Of a stretch of DNA of 14,521 nt, positions 1-7,165 are shown in pieces. The stretch is from Ghiorsea sp. Lineage in GTDB: Bacteria > Pseudomonadota > Zetaproteobacteria > Mariprofundales > Mariprofundaceae. The position numbers and the translations under genes are program-made. Where the stretch lies: NCBI GenBank assembly GCA_027019685.1, contig JALUWH010000108.1:1-14521 (forward strand), given 5' to 3'. Every line of letters begins with the position of its first letter. The stretch's first letter is position 1. The notes beneath the pieces are model-generated. The model was not told the origin of the DNA and did not search any database. It worked only from the letters and a program-made list of their open reading frames with translations.

Positions 1-254
1 ATATCCTGAACATCCCGAAGTGTATTTTTATAATCGACATCTAAGGTTTCCGATAAAAGCTTTGCCATTTCTTCCGCCGTTGTTTGACCATCACACATAT
101 CAAATACTGCGGATGCGGTAGGGTTTAAGGTAATGGTCGTACCATCATCTTCATGGATATAAACATAAGCACCCTGCTCCTCTAGCTCTTCACAAATGAG
201 TTTATCAACACGTTTGGGCATATTGGGAACTGTAATTTCAAAGGCTTCATTCAT
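1..254 (-). CDS. PqqD-like RiPP recognition protein (partial, 3' end outside window)
   Basis: The 84 visible residues fit the PqqD family, small winged-helix proteins (RiPP recognition elements) that bind the leader of a precursor peptide and deliver it to a radical SAM enzyme. The family pattern is seen as a strand pair around residues 29-43 (GAYVYIHEDDGTT), then LNPTASAVFDMCDG at 43-56 and a helix TAEEMAKLLSE at 59-69. This resembles the usual 'LN.tA..i..l.dG..t.eel...l' signature. The ATG at 254 lies inside the end of the radical SAM gene (8-nt overlap), with GGAG six bases upstream, so the two are probably translationally coupled. The gene leaves the window at base 1. It could be a stand-alone PqqD of about 90-100 residues or the N-terminal domain of a longer protein. 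Family call fairly sure; substrate is inferred from neighbours. Confidence 0.75.
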   Translation of the reverse strand, partial: MNEAFEITVPNMPKRVDKLICEELEEQGAYVYIHEDDGTTITLNPTASAVFDMCDGQTTAEEMAKLLSETLDVDYKNTLRDVQD

Positions 255-1452
255 CTTGTGCTCCAAGGGTGTACGCCACCATCTGACAGTCGCCACAGCT
301 TAATTGATGTTGGCAGTTATTCCACCGTTCTATGCTCGGGTGCTTATTACCTAAACCCTTATCTTTGACAGCAAACATCTCTTGAAATGTCTGCTGACGA
401 ATATTACCCAACACATGTTCACGGTTAAAAATACATGGGCTTACATCACCATTGGCACACACTGCAAGTTTACCTCTACGCCCTATATGTTGAGGCGCAA
501 AGCGGCTTTCAACCTTATCTGTTTGCACCACTTGGTGATGTCCAGATTTTTTGCTTGATTCAGGCATATGTGAATTTTGTGATGGTATCAAAGATATATC
601 TTTGGTGCTTAAACTCGCACCCCGCCCTGTTTCATGCACAGGGTCAAAGCGAATATGTGATTTATCCAAATAAAATTCACGACTTACAAAATCCAACATG
701 GCTTGCTCATGCCCTGCATTTTGTTGCATCACTGCCATGCCAATACGTATCTGAAATGCCATATCCTGCGCCCTATGCATGGCAGCTACTGTTTTTTTCC
801 AGCTTCCCTTCACTTGTGTAATCCCATCATGCACAACTGCATCGGGTGAATACAATGAAAAGGCGAGTTTAGGCTGGTAAGGTAAAAGTTGCTCCAATAG
901 TTTATCATTTAACAACAAACCATTGGTATAAATTTCTATACCCTCAAAACCCAGCTCATGCGCATAAGCGACAACTTCTACCAAGTTCCGATGAATCAGT
1001 GGGTCACCACCTGTCAATTGCACAAAAGGTGTGCCCAAACTTCTGGCTTGTTCAAGGATTTGTTTAATTTCATCCAATGATAAAAAATCAGAACATGCAG
1101 GAGATGATGATGCATAGCAGTGGATACATTGTTCATTACATTGGTCAGTGATTTCCAAAAATAAAAGACCAAGCTCGTCGCCCAACACCATCTGCTGAAA
1201 GTCTGTAGGCGTAAGGCTTGCTTGCGACAAGCCCGCAAGCCAATCATGTTTTTTTTCAAGTATTTGTAACACTGGTGACACACCACTGTCGGGAGTCTGT
1301 AGCAAAGTTACTAAAGCTTGCGCAAAATTACCATGGAGTAGCAACTGCTTTTGTTCATCAAAGGCATGAATCAGCCTAACAGTTTTGCTATCCGCATCTG
1401 AAATACAGCGAACAAACTTACCTTGTGCAAGGAAGATATAATGCGGAAGCAC
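247..1452 (-). CDS. Radical SAM/SPASM peptide-modifying enzyme
   Basis: A 401-residue radical SAM enzyme. The cluster-binding motif C105-x3-C109-x2-C112 (DQCNEQCIHCYA) would hold the 4Fe-4S cluster that cleaves S-adenosylmethionine. The SAM-binding glycine motif follows as TGGDPL at 147-152. A C-terminal SPASM-like region has C332-x7-C340 (CANGDVSPC) and C380-x5-C386-x2-C389, which would hold at least one auxiliary cluster. The first 90 residues are a separate N-terminal domain of unknown fold. SPASM enzymes next to a PqqD protein commonly install crosslinks or epimerise residues in ribosomal peptides; the cysteine-rich protein encoded 9 nt upstream is the obvious substrate. The start is GTG at 1452 with no good Shine-Dalgarno; expression may depend on coupling to the upstream gene. 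The next Met (88) would remove the N-terminal domain. Enzyme class is certain; the exact chemistry cannot be read from the sequence. Confidence 0.88.
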   Translation of the reverse strand: MLPHYIFLAQGKFVRCISDADSKTVRLIHAFDEQKQLLLHGNFAQALVTLLQTPDSGVSPVLQILEKKHDWLAGLSQASLTPTDFQQMVLGDELGLLFLEITDQCNEQCIHCYASSSPACSDFLSLDEIKQILEQARSLGTPFVQLTGGDPLIHRNLVEVVAYAHELGFEGIEIYTNGLLLNDKLLEQLLPYQPKLAFSLYSPDAVVHDGITQVKGSWKKTVAAMHRAQDMAFQIRIGMAVMQQNAGHEQAMLDFVSREFYLDKSHIRFDPVHETGRGASLSTKDISLIPSQNSHMPESSKKSGHHQVVQTDKVESRFAPQHIGRRGKLAVCANGDVSPCIFNREHVLGNIRQQTFQEMFAVKDKGLGNKHPSIERWNNCQHQLSCGDCQMVAYTLGAQDE

Positions 1453-1461
1453 TATATAAAG

Positions 1462-1881
1462 TTAATTACACTTATTCGGACTGCCTTTAATGCAGTTGCA
1501 CGTACACGCACCAGCCAAACTCGCAGGAATACCACCGCAGGTTTTACAAAACTTACCACATTTATTGTTAGCCACAATGTTTGCAATTGCTGCTGGTGTA
1601 CAATTGGTACCACAAGATTTAATACATTGATCTCTTGCACATTTTACAGGGTCGAATTCTGTAGAGCCTGGTACACAAGGGCAACATGCATTGGTACCAG
1701 TAGAGATGACAATACTAACTGCGCCACCTGCAACCAAATTACAGACTTCCGTTTGCCCAATTGCACCCATCACCGTGCGCGGTGTTGCTACCATAGAGCC
1801 TAAAATTACTGGTGGTGCATAAACAACCGCTTTTAAAAGCTTTCGGCGAATATCATTGGTCACTTCTTTTTGTTCATTCAT
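1462..1881 (-). CDS. Cysteine-rich protein with twin-arginine-like leader, putative radical SAM substrate
   Basis: A 139-residue protein with no family I can name. The N-terminus has a charged stretch, then RRKLLK at 12-17, matching the twin-arginine pattern RR-x-hydrophobic-L-K, then a hydrophobic stretch with a PP pair and a possible cleavage site after VMGA near residue 40. After this come 15 cysteines in 92 residues: 47, 66, 67, 69, 81, 86, 90, 94, 108, 112, 115, 126, 128, 130 and 138, including CC-x-C and C-x-C-x-C clusters. I chose ATG 1881 over GTG 1884 because AGGAG lies 6 nt from the ATG and only 3 nt from the GTG. It is the first gene of an operon with a radical SAM enzyme and a PqqD protein, so it is probably their precursor and the leader may serve both recognition and export. 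Alternatives are a metal- or cluster-binding secreted protein matured by the enzyme. ORF and context are solid; function is inferred. Confidence 0.7.
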   Translation of the reverse strand: MNEQKEVTNDIRRKLLKAVVYAPPVILGSMVATPRTVMGAIGQTEVCNLVAGGAVSIVISTGTNACCPCVPGSTEFDPVKCARDQCIKSCGTNCTPAAIANIVANNKCGKFCKTCGGIPASLAGACTCNCIKGSPNKCN

Positions 1882-1920
1882 CACGTACTCCTACCCCCAA
1901 CACAAAACATTAAGAACAAC

Positions 1921-1948
1921 ACTAAAGCCTCAATAAGCCATTGTCCAA
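1921..1948 (-). promoter_or_regulatory. Candidate promoter of the cysteine-rich/radical SAM operon
   Basis: Read on the minus strand, TTGGAC (1943-1948) is followed after 16 nt by TTTAGT (1921-1926), giving a start about 35 nt before the ATG at 1881. The -35 box is good and the -10 box matches four of six consensus bases. A second pair, TTGATA (1993-1998) and TAGTAT (1969-1974) with 18 nt between, is about as good. The 133-nt gap holds promoters for two divergent genes and I cannot decide between these by eye. Confidence 0.27.
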
Positions 1949-2014
1949 TACCTACATCACAAATGGGCATACTAATACTATCGGCTGGCTTTTATCAAAC
2001 TTCAGCTTTAAGAT

Positions 2015-3136
2015 ATGCTCATGGCTAGCTTATCATTCAAACACTATAGAAAAAATATGTGCCTTGCGCTACAACATGATATCCCAGAAAGCGTTTTAAA
2101 AAACACTGATTTTTGGACCTATGCTCAAGCTGAAGCCATTTTCCCACTGTTATGGTCACAATTAAAACAAAATCAAAAAGATATTGTCCAGCCTTTACTT
2201 ATTAACCCCATGAATGAGCGTGTTTTTATGGCTGACTATCTACGTATGAAAAATGCAACTGCACGCGTCTTACGTGCATTTAATGAAAACGAAATCCCTA
2301 TTATTTGCATGCGTGGCCTTGCTGTCAGCGAAACCTTATACCCTCAGCCCTACCTGCGCCCACATACAGATATTGATATTTTGTTTGATAAAAAACATCT
2401 ACTGATGGCAAAACAAATTATTGGTAATCAACTCCATTACCATCCCTTACCTGCATACCCTATGTTATTCAAACAAGGAGATATTCCGCTGGACTTACAT
2501 ATCGAAGCTATTGGCTCCGAACGCATCAAAGCTTGGGAACACATTACCCCCCTGCAAGCCAAAGACTTTTTTAAATATGCAGAAGATGGCAAACTCGCAG
2601 GTGAAAAAGCCTTGCTTGTTCATCCTCGTGTGATGCTACCTTACTTATGTTTCCATGCACTCAAACACTCATTTGAACGCTTGATTTGGCTTTATGATAT
2701 CGCATTGCTAGCCAAGCAGGTGAACAAACAAGCATTATGGGATGATGTTGTAGAGGGCATATATGAGTACCGACTTGAACGCCCTTGTTATTATGCGCTG
2801 TCTTATGCCAAAGCGCATTTACAAGCACCTGTACCAGAGCATGTTTTGGCACATATCAAACCCAATATGGGCTTTGTTGAGTCTCGATTATTTAAACGTT
2901 TTATGCGACATGAAGTTATTCCATATCTTGCAGAGCGTTTGTTTTCTCGCATGCTGCCTAGCTTATCACACCGCATAGATTTTTGGCGTGAAACGATATA
3001 TCCACGTGAAGAGGTTCGCGCCCAAATTGCAGGGGGTGGCTGCGTAAAATGTAATTTCATTCGCACGCGTATCAAACAAATATCCAAAGCACTATGGTCA
3101 TTCACCAAAGAGATATTCCTTATTGCACGTGCTTAA
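2015..3136 (+). CDS. Nucleotidyltransferase family protein (NTP_transf_5-like)
   Basis: A 373-residue protein matching the uncharacterised nucleotidyltransferase family often written NTP_transf_5. The diagnostic stretch is near residues 96-126: ICMRGLAVSETLYPQPYLRP followed by HTDIDILFD, where the two Asp of DID would be the metal-binding catalytic residues. Further on come DLHIEA and the helical segment around FHALKHSFERLIWLYDIALL, also typical of the family. Proteins of this family are frequently encoded next to PqqD-like proteins and small leader-bearing peptides in Proteobacteria, which fits the divergent neighbours here; the substrate is unknown. The start may be ATG 2015 or ATG 2021; neither has a clear ribosome binding site. 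The C-terminal region (about 330-373) is basic and aromatic. Family assignment is fairly sure, role in peptide modification is inferred from position only. Confidence 0.72.
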   Translation: MLMASLSFKHYRKNMCLALQHDIPESVLKNTDFWTYAQAEAIFPLLWSQLKQNQKDIVQPLLINPMNERVFMADYLRMKNATARVLRAFNENEIPIICMRGLAVSETLYPQPYLRPHTDIDILFDKKHLLMAKQIIGNQLHYHPLPAYPMLFKQGDIPLDLHIEAIGSERIKAWEHITPLQAKDFFKYAEDGKLAGEKALLVHPRVMLPYLCFHALKHSFERLIWLYDIALLAKQVNKQALWDDVVEGIYEYRLERPCYYALSYAKAHLQAPVPEHVLAHIKPNMGFVESRLFKRFMRHEVIPYLAERLFSRMLPSLSHRIDFWRETIYPREEVRAQIAGGGCVKCNFIRTRIKQISKALWSFTKEIFLIARA

Positions 3137-3218
3137 AGTTTATGATTGCTTTTTAACGCCAACCACATAAAGATGTGCAACAGTAAAATATCGTACCCCG
3201 CTCACATAAGGAGAGAAA

Positions 3219-3635
3219 ATGAACACAGTACCTCACATCGTAACAACTGTGACCATCATGTTTTCACTTTCTACCTTTGTCCCCACCAGTCAGGCTGAGG
3301 AGCCCAGTGCCCTTCCTGCGACATCATCTGCAGCTTTTGTACCCTCTGCAGAGCGAGGTAAAGGTATCTTTAAGTCACTTTGCGCCCCTTGCCACCTCAT
3401 CACTTCCGACAAAAGTCGTATTGGTGCATCTGGTTTAAAGGGTGTACTTGAGCGTCATGATGAATCGTGGTTGAATGATTGGATAAGAAGCCCCGAAGCT
3501 TTTGCCAAAACCGACAAAACAGCTAAAGATCTTCTCGGCTCCAATAAGTTTGGCTTGGCTATGCCAACACTTCCCGCCATGTATGATGATAACAATCGTG
3601 CTGATCTAATTGCATACCTCAAAACACTTAAATAA
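3219..3635 (+). CDS. Secreted class I c-type cytochrome, mono-haem
   Basis: A 138-residue periplasmic electron carrier. An N-terminal signal peptide (hydrophobic 8-22) ends near SQA at 24-26. The haem attachment motif CAPCH is at 55-59, preceded by ERGKGIFKSLC, the usual first helix of class I cytochromes. The likely axial methionine is M115 in LAMPTLP, with M121 as an alternative. A final helix RADLIAYLKTLK completes the fold. AAGGAG sits six bases before the ATG, a strong ribosome binding site. It has its own 82-nt upstream gap and a strong terminator behind it, so it may be a single-gene unit, not part of the peptide locus to its left. The redox partner cannot be told from this window. Confidence 0.88.
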   Translation: MNTVPHIVTTVTIMFSLSTFVPTSQAEEPSALPATSSAAFVPSAERGKGIFKSLCAPCHLITSDKSRIGASGLKGVLERHDESWLNDWIRSPEAFAKTDKTAKDLLGSNKFGLAMPTLPAMYDDNNRADLIAYLKTLK

Positions 3636-3663
3636 ACCTTTCTTTAAACACAAAAAGAGCATA

Positions 3664-3694
3664 AAAAAAGACACCTTTTTCAGGTGTCTTTTTT
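3664..3694. terminator. Bidirectional intrinsic terminator
   Basis: A perfect stem pairs 3664-3676 with 3682-3694 around a 5-nt loop. Its core GACACCT/AGGTGTC is flanked by an A-run on the left and a T-run on the right, so each strand sees a GC-containing hairpin followed by a U-tract. It ends the cytochrome c gene on the plus strand and the pnt operon on the minus strand. Confidence 0.92.
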
Positions 3695-3719
3695 TTCTTG
3701 ATACATAGTATTGTTATAC

Positions 3720-4094
3720 TTAAAAAGTACCTGCAATAAAGTCTGCTTTTGCAGTTAATGCCAAACCTACAGGTGTTTCTTGCAGACTAAACTGTGGCGT
3801 AGGCATACCCAAGTTCATTTGACCATCTTCTATCTGTGCAAAAGCACGTGAAGAGCGATATACACCATAAGCAGCGCCTGCAATAATACCAACACCAACA
3901 CCTTGTGTTAAATAGTTCCAATTATTGGTTGGATCCTTCGATAGCAACATCAAACCCAAACCAACCAAACCACCAACACCAGCACCATAAAGTGCATCAT
4001 CCATTACATTGGCAACTTCATAATCACCAGCCGATGCTTTGGCAGGAACAAATGCAAGTGCTGCAGCTACCAACAATACTTTTAATGTTTTCAT
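3720..4094 (-). CDS. Small secreted glycine-rich protein, last gene of the pnt operon
   Basis: A 124-residue protein I do not recognise as a named family. Residues 1-22 form a signal peptide (KTLKVLLVAAALAFVPAKASA) with cleavage after SA. Two glycine-rich hydrophobic segments follow: 37-51 (YGAGVGGLVGLGLML) and 65-79 (GVGVGIIAGAAYGVY), a spacing that looks like a glycine-zipper hairpin that could insert in or pack against a membrane. The remainder (85-124) is polar and strand-like, ending in F, as outer-membrane-associated proteins often do. GGAG lies upstream of the ATG, and the start is only 20 nt after the pntB stop, so it is probably co-transcribed with pntB and stops at the shared terminator. 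Coding is supported by the signal peptide and RBS; the function is unknown. Confidence 0.72.
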   Translation of the reverse strand: MKTLKVLLVAAALAFVPAKASAGDYEVANVMDDALYGAGVGGLVGLGLMLLSKDPTNNWNYLTQGVGVGIIAGAAYGVYRSSRAFAQIEDGQMNLGMPTPQFSLQETPVGLALTAKADFIAGTF

Positions 4095-4114
4095 ATTAAG
4101 ACTCCAACTTTCTT

Positions 4115-5518
4115 TTATTCAATGGCGTGCAGCATAGCTTCGCACGCTTTTTTTGCATCATCAAAAATCATCATAGTTTTATCCATGTAAAACAAATCAT
4201 TATCCAAACCAGCATAACCTACAGATAATGAACGTTTCACAACCAAAACATGCTCAGCTTTGGTGACTTCTAAAATTGGCATACCATAAATAGGGCTTGA
4301 AGAATCTGTCTTCGCTGCTGGGTTGACCACATCATTTGCGCCAATGACTAAAGCAACGTCAGTATCTGAAAATTCTGGATTGATTTCATCCATTTCTTCC
4401 ACAATATCATAAGGCACATCGGCTTCTGCCAACAATACATTCATATGCCCTGGCATACGACCTGCTACAGGATGAATCGCAAAACGTACTTTTACACCTT
4501 TGGATTGCAGGACTTCAACCAGCTCTTTAAGTACATGTTGCGCTCTTGCCACGGCCAAACCATAGCCAGGTATAATCACAACGCTCCGTGCATTGGCCAA
4601 TAAAAATGCAGCGTCTTCCGCCGCACCTGACTTCACAGGTCGTTCGCCCACTACTGCACCACCACTTATTGATGAACTTGTATCTGAACCAAAACCACCA
4701 AGCAATACATTAAATAATGAGCGGTTCATCGCTTTACACATAATATAAGAAAGAATTGCACCCGATGAACCCACCAAAGCACCCGCTACAATCAGCATAT
4801 TATTACCTAAAGTAAAACCAATACCTGCCGCAGCCCAACCTGAATACGAGTTCAGCATAGACACAATCACTGGCATGTCTGCACCACCAATTGGAATAAT
4901 CAGCAACACACCCAACACCAAAGCAACAGCCAACATCAACAAGAATGCTTCAGGTGATTCATTCATGCAAAACACAATACCTGCACCAATCATGATGATG
5001 CCTAGAATCAAGTTCAACATATGTTGCCCTGAAAAGGTTACAGGGTTGCCTGAGACAAAACCTTTGAGTTTACCAAAAGCAATCAAAGATGCAGTAAAAG
5101 TAATCGCACCAATAAATGTACCTAAAAACAATTCAATACGGCTAGCTGTATGCATCGCCCCCATACTATCTGCGATACCATAAGCAACAGGGTTTAAAAA
5201 CGCAGATACGGCAATCAATACTGCAGCAAGACCAACCAAAGCATGCATAAAAGCAACCGTTTCAGGCATACTTGTCATCGGTACTTTTCGAGCAGCCGTG
5301 CCACCAATGATAGCACCAATACCAATAGCCACAGCAATCCAAGTGTAGTTTTCAATACCATCAAGCTGCAATGTCACAAACACTGCAATACCCATACCCA
5401 GCATACCAAACATATTGCCACGGCGAGATGATTCAGGAGAAGACAAACCTTTAAGTGCTAAAATCACTAAGACAGAAGCCACCAAGTAAGCCAATTCAGT
5501 CATATTTGCTGATAACAT
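4115..5518 (-). CDS. pntB: NAD(P) transhydrogenase subunit beta
   Basis: The 467-residue beta subunit of proton-translocating transhydrogenase. This inner-membrane enzyme uses the proton gradient to move hydride from NADH to NADP+. Residues 1 to about 260 are a series of membrane helices (domain II), including GADMPVIVSMLNSYSGWAAA, a well-known conserved stretch. The C-terminal part is the NADP(H)-binding domain III, with IIPGYGLAVARAQH, HPVAGRMPGHMNVLLAEA and GANDVVNPAA all recognisable. Length is as expected. AGGGG lies just before the ATG at 5518, and only 9 nt separate it from pntAB. It functions with the two upstream alpha subunits. Confidence 0.97.
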   Translation of the reverse strand: MLSANMTELAYLVASVLVILALKGLSSPESSRRGNMFGMLGMGIAVFVTLQLDGIENYTWIAVAIGIGAIIGGTAARKVPMTSMPETVAFMHALVGLAAVLIAVSAFLNPVAYGIADSMGAMHTASRIELFLGTFIGAITFTASLIAFGKLKGFVSGNPVTFSGQHMLNLILGIIMIGAGIVFCMNESPEAFLLMLAVALVLGVLLIIPIGGADMPVIVSMLNSYSGWAAAGIGFTLGNNMLIVAGALVGSSGAILSYIMCKAMNRSLFNVLLGGFGSDTSSSISGGAVVGERPVKSGAAEDAAFLLANARSVVIIPGYGLAVARAQHVLKELVEVLQSKGVKVRFAIHPVAGRMPGHMNVLLAEADVPYDIVEEMDEINPEFSDTDVALVIGANDVVNPAAKTDSSSPIYGMPILEVTKAEHVLVVKRSLSVGYAGLDNDLFYMDKTMMIFDDAKKACEAMLHAIE

Positions 5519-5527
5519 ATTATCCCC

Positions 5528-5887
5528 TTACCCGCGCTTCTTAAACATGGCGAGCATACGTTGTGTCACCATAAAACCACCAAAAATATTCACCGATGCC
5601 AAACCCACAGCAATCAAACCAAGCACGGTCGCCAAGTTCATTTCAACAGGTCCTGAGGCAATAATTGCACCCACAATAACAATACTAGATAATGCGTTGG
5701 TAACGCTCATTAGTGGGGTATGCAAAGCAGGTGTTACATTCCACACCACATGGTAACCCACAAAAATTGCCAAAATAAATACCGTGAATGACATTACAAT
5801 GGGGTCAGCCGTTGCACTTCCCGCTGCCGTGGCATCATTCATCATTGCAGCATGTGCTGCTAAATCACAGTTTCCAGAACTACACAT
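5528..5887 (-). CDS. pntAB: NAD(P) transhydrogenase subunit alpha 2 (membrane part)
   Basis: A 119-residue protein corresponding to the membrane-spanning C-terminal part of the alpha subunit, encoded separately as in Rhodospirillum rubrum. Three or four hydrophobic segments are seen (about 27-48, 65-82, 87-108), with the conserved VGYHVVWNVTPALHTPLMSV at 43-62. The ATG follows the pntAA stop codon with no gap and has AGGGG eight bases upstream. Its first 25 residues are polar and variable; M15 or M16 are possible alternative starts. Confidence 0.93.
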   Translation of the reverse strand: MCSSGNCDLAAHAAMMNDATAAGSATADPIVMSFTVFILAIFVGYHVVWNVTPALHTPLMSVTNALSSIVIVGAIIASGPVEMNLATVLGLIAVGLASVNIFGGFMVTQRMLAMFKKRG

Positions 5888-7021
5888 CTATGCATCCCCT
5901 TTCAGTAAATCAGGTTTAAGAAATTCACCATCCATACACAACAAAGCACCTTGAATAATATCATCTTCACGATCGATATTTAATTCGCCCGACTCTTTAT
6001 CCAACATCAAACCCATAAAGTTCAACATATTCTTAGCATACAATGTACTCGCATCCGTAGCTAAAGTTGCTGCAATATTACTTACACCCACAAAGGTAAT
6101 GCCATCTTTGGTATAGACTTCATCTTTTTTAGATAATGGACAGTTCCCACCAGCTTCCACTGCCATATCCACAATCACTGCCCCTTGCTTCATCTTGGTG
6201 ACAGTTTCTTCAGTGACTAGCACAGGAGCAGGTCGCCCTGGAATCAAAGCTGTAGTGATAATAATATCTGCCTTTGCTGCATGTTCCGCGATGAGTTCAG
6301 CTTGTTTTTGCTTATATTCATCTGACATTTCTTTGGCATAACCGCCTTCATCTTCTGCATCTTCATCTTGTGGCACTTCCACAAACTTTGCACCCAAACT
6401 TTCTACTTGTTCTTTGGCTGCCACACGAACATCAAAGGCTTCAACCATAGCACCCAAACGACGTGCTGTAGCAATCGCTTGCAACCCGGCCACACCTGCA
6501 CCCATGATAAGCACCTTAGCTGATTGCACTGTGCCTGCTGCTGTCATCAACATAGGCATAAACTTTTGATAATGTTCTAAAGCTAAAAGCACTGCTTTAT
6601 AACCTGCAATATTGGCTTGTGATGAAAGCACATCCATACTTTGCGCACGAGAAGTGCGCGGAATCATTTCCATGCAAAAAGATGTTAAACCTTGTTTATT
6701 ATAATCGGCAAGTAAGGGGTTGGTGAATGGCGCATGCAATGATGCAACAACCGTGCCTTGCGCAAGCATTTTGCTTTCTTCTTGATTTAAAGGTTGAACT
6801 TTTAATACAATATTCGCACCTGATACTGTTGCCTTAAAATCATCAGCCAAGCTTGCGCCTGCTTCTTCGTAGGCAGTATCATTAAAATATGCAGCCGTGC
6901 CCGCGCCACGTTGCACGACAACATCACAACCCAAATTAATGTATTTTTTAACCGTTTCTGGTGTTGCTGCAACACGGGTTTCATTTGCAGCCGTTTCAGC
7001 AAGAATTGCTATGCGAGCCAT
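5888..7021 (-). CDS. pntAA: NAD(P) transhydrogenase subunit alpha 1 (NAD-binding part)
   Basis: The soluble NAD(H)-binding domain I of transhydrogenase, 377 residues, related to alanine dehydrogenase. It starts IAILAETAANETRVAATPETV, the typical family N-terminus. The Rossmann loop GAGVAGLQAIATARRLGA lies near 173-190, followed by the FDVR that ends strand beta-2 and selects NAD. The stretch DIIITTALIPGRPAPVLVT and the later IVDMAVEAGGNCPLS are conserved in the family. AGGGAG sits nine bases before the ATG at 7021. It is the first gene of the operon pntAA-pntAB-pntB-small secreted protein. The 144-nt AT-rich gap upstream, shared with the divergent membrane protein gene, must hold its promoter; TATATTAT at about 7112-7119 is a possible -10 region. 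Confidence 0.96.
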   Translation of the reverse strand: MARIAILAETAANETRVAATPETVKKYINLGCDVVVQRGAGTAAYFNDTAYEEAGASLADDFKATVSGANIVLKVQPLNQEESKMLAQGTVVASLHAPFTNPLLADYNKQGLTSFCMEMIPRTSRAQSMDVLSSQANIAGYKAVLLALEHYQKFMPMLMTAAGTVQSAKVLIMGAGVAGLQAIATARRLGAMVEAFDVRVAAKEQVESLGAKFVEVPQDEDAEDEGGYAKEMSDEYKQKQAELIAEHAAKADIIITTALIPGRPAPVLVTEETVTKMKQGAVIVDMAVEAGGNCPLSKKDEVYTKDGITFVGVSNIAATLATDASTLYAKNMLNFMGLMLDKESGELNIDREDDIIQGALLCMDGEFLKPDLLKGDA

Positions 7022-7165
7022 TGTTTGTATCTCCCTTCAAAATCCAAGCTGCGAAACTTTAGATGATGTGTCTGATTTTACAAATATTAAAAGTAAATTA
7101 CAGCATAATATACCCATAAAAAAAATATAAAGTGACATCCCTTAAAATCAGCTAATAATTTGACC

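Noticed and set aside
435..821. Plus-strand 128-aa open frame inside the radical SAM gene
   Set aside because: The opposite strand carries all conserved radical SAM and SPASM motifs; this frame has no recognisable domain or start signal.
1423..1803. Plus-strand Cys- and Thr-rich open frame opposite the Cys-rich gene
   Set aside because: It is the complement of a Cys/Thr/Ala-rich coding sequence, has no ribosome binding site and overlaps the radical SAM start. The minus-strand frame has AGGAG, a leader and a coupled downstream gene.
7077..7126. Plus-strand promoter for the membrane protein in the AT-rich gap before pntAA
   Set aside because: TTTACA and CATAAT are 21 nt apart, and no other pair has normal spacing; the region is so AT-rich that chance matches are expected.
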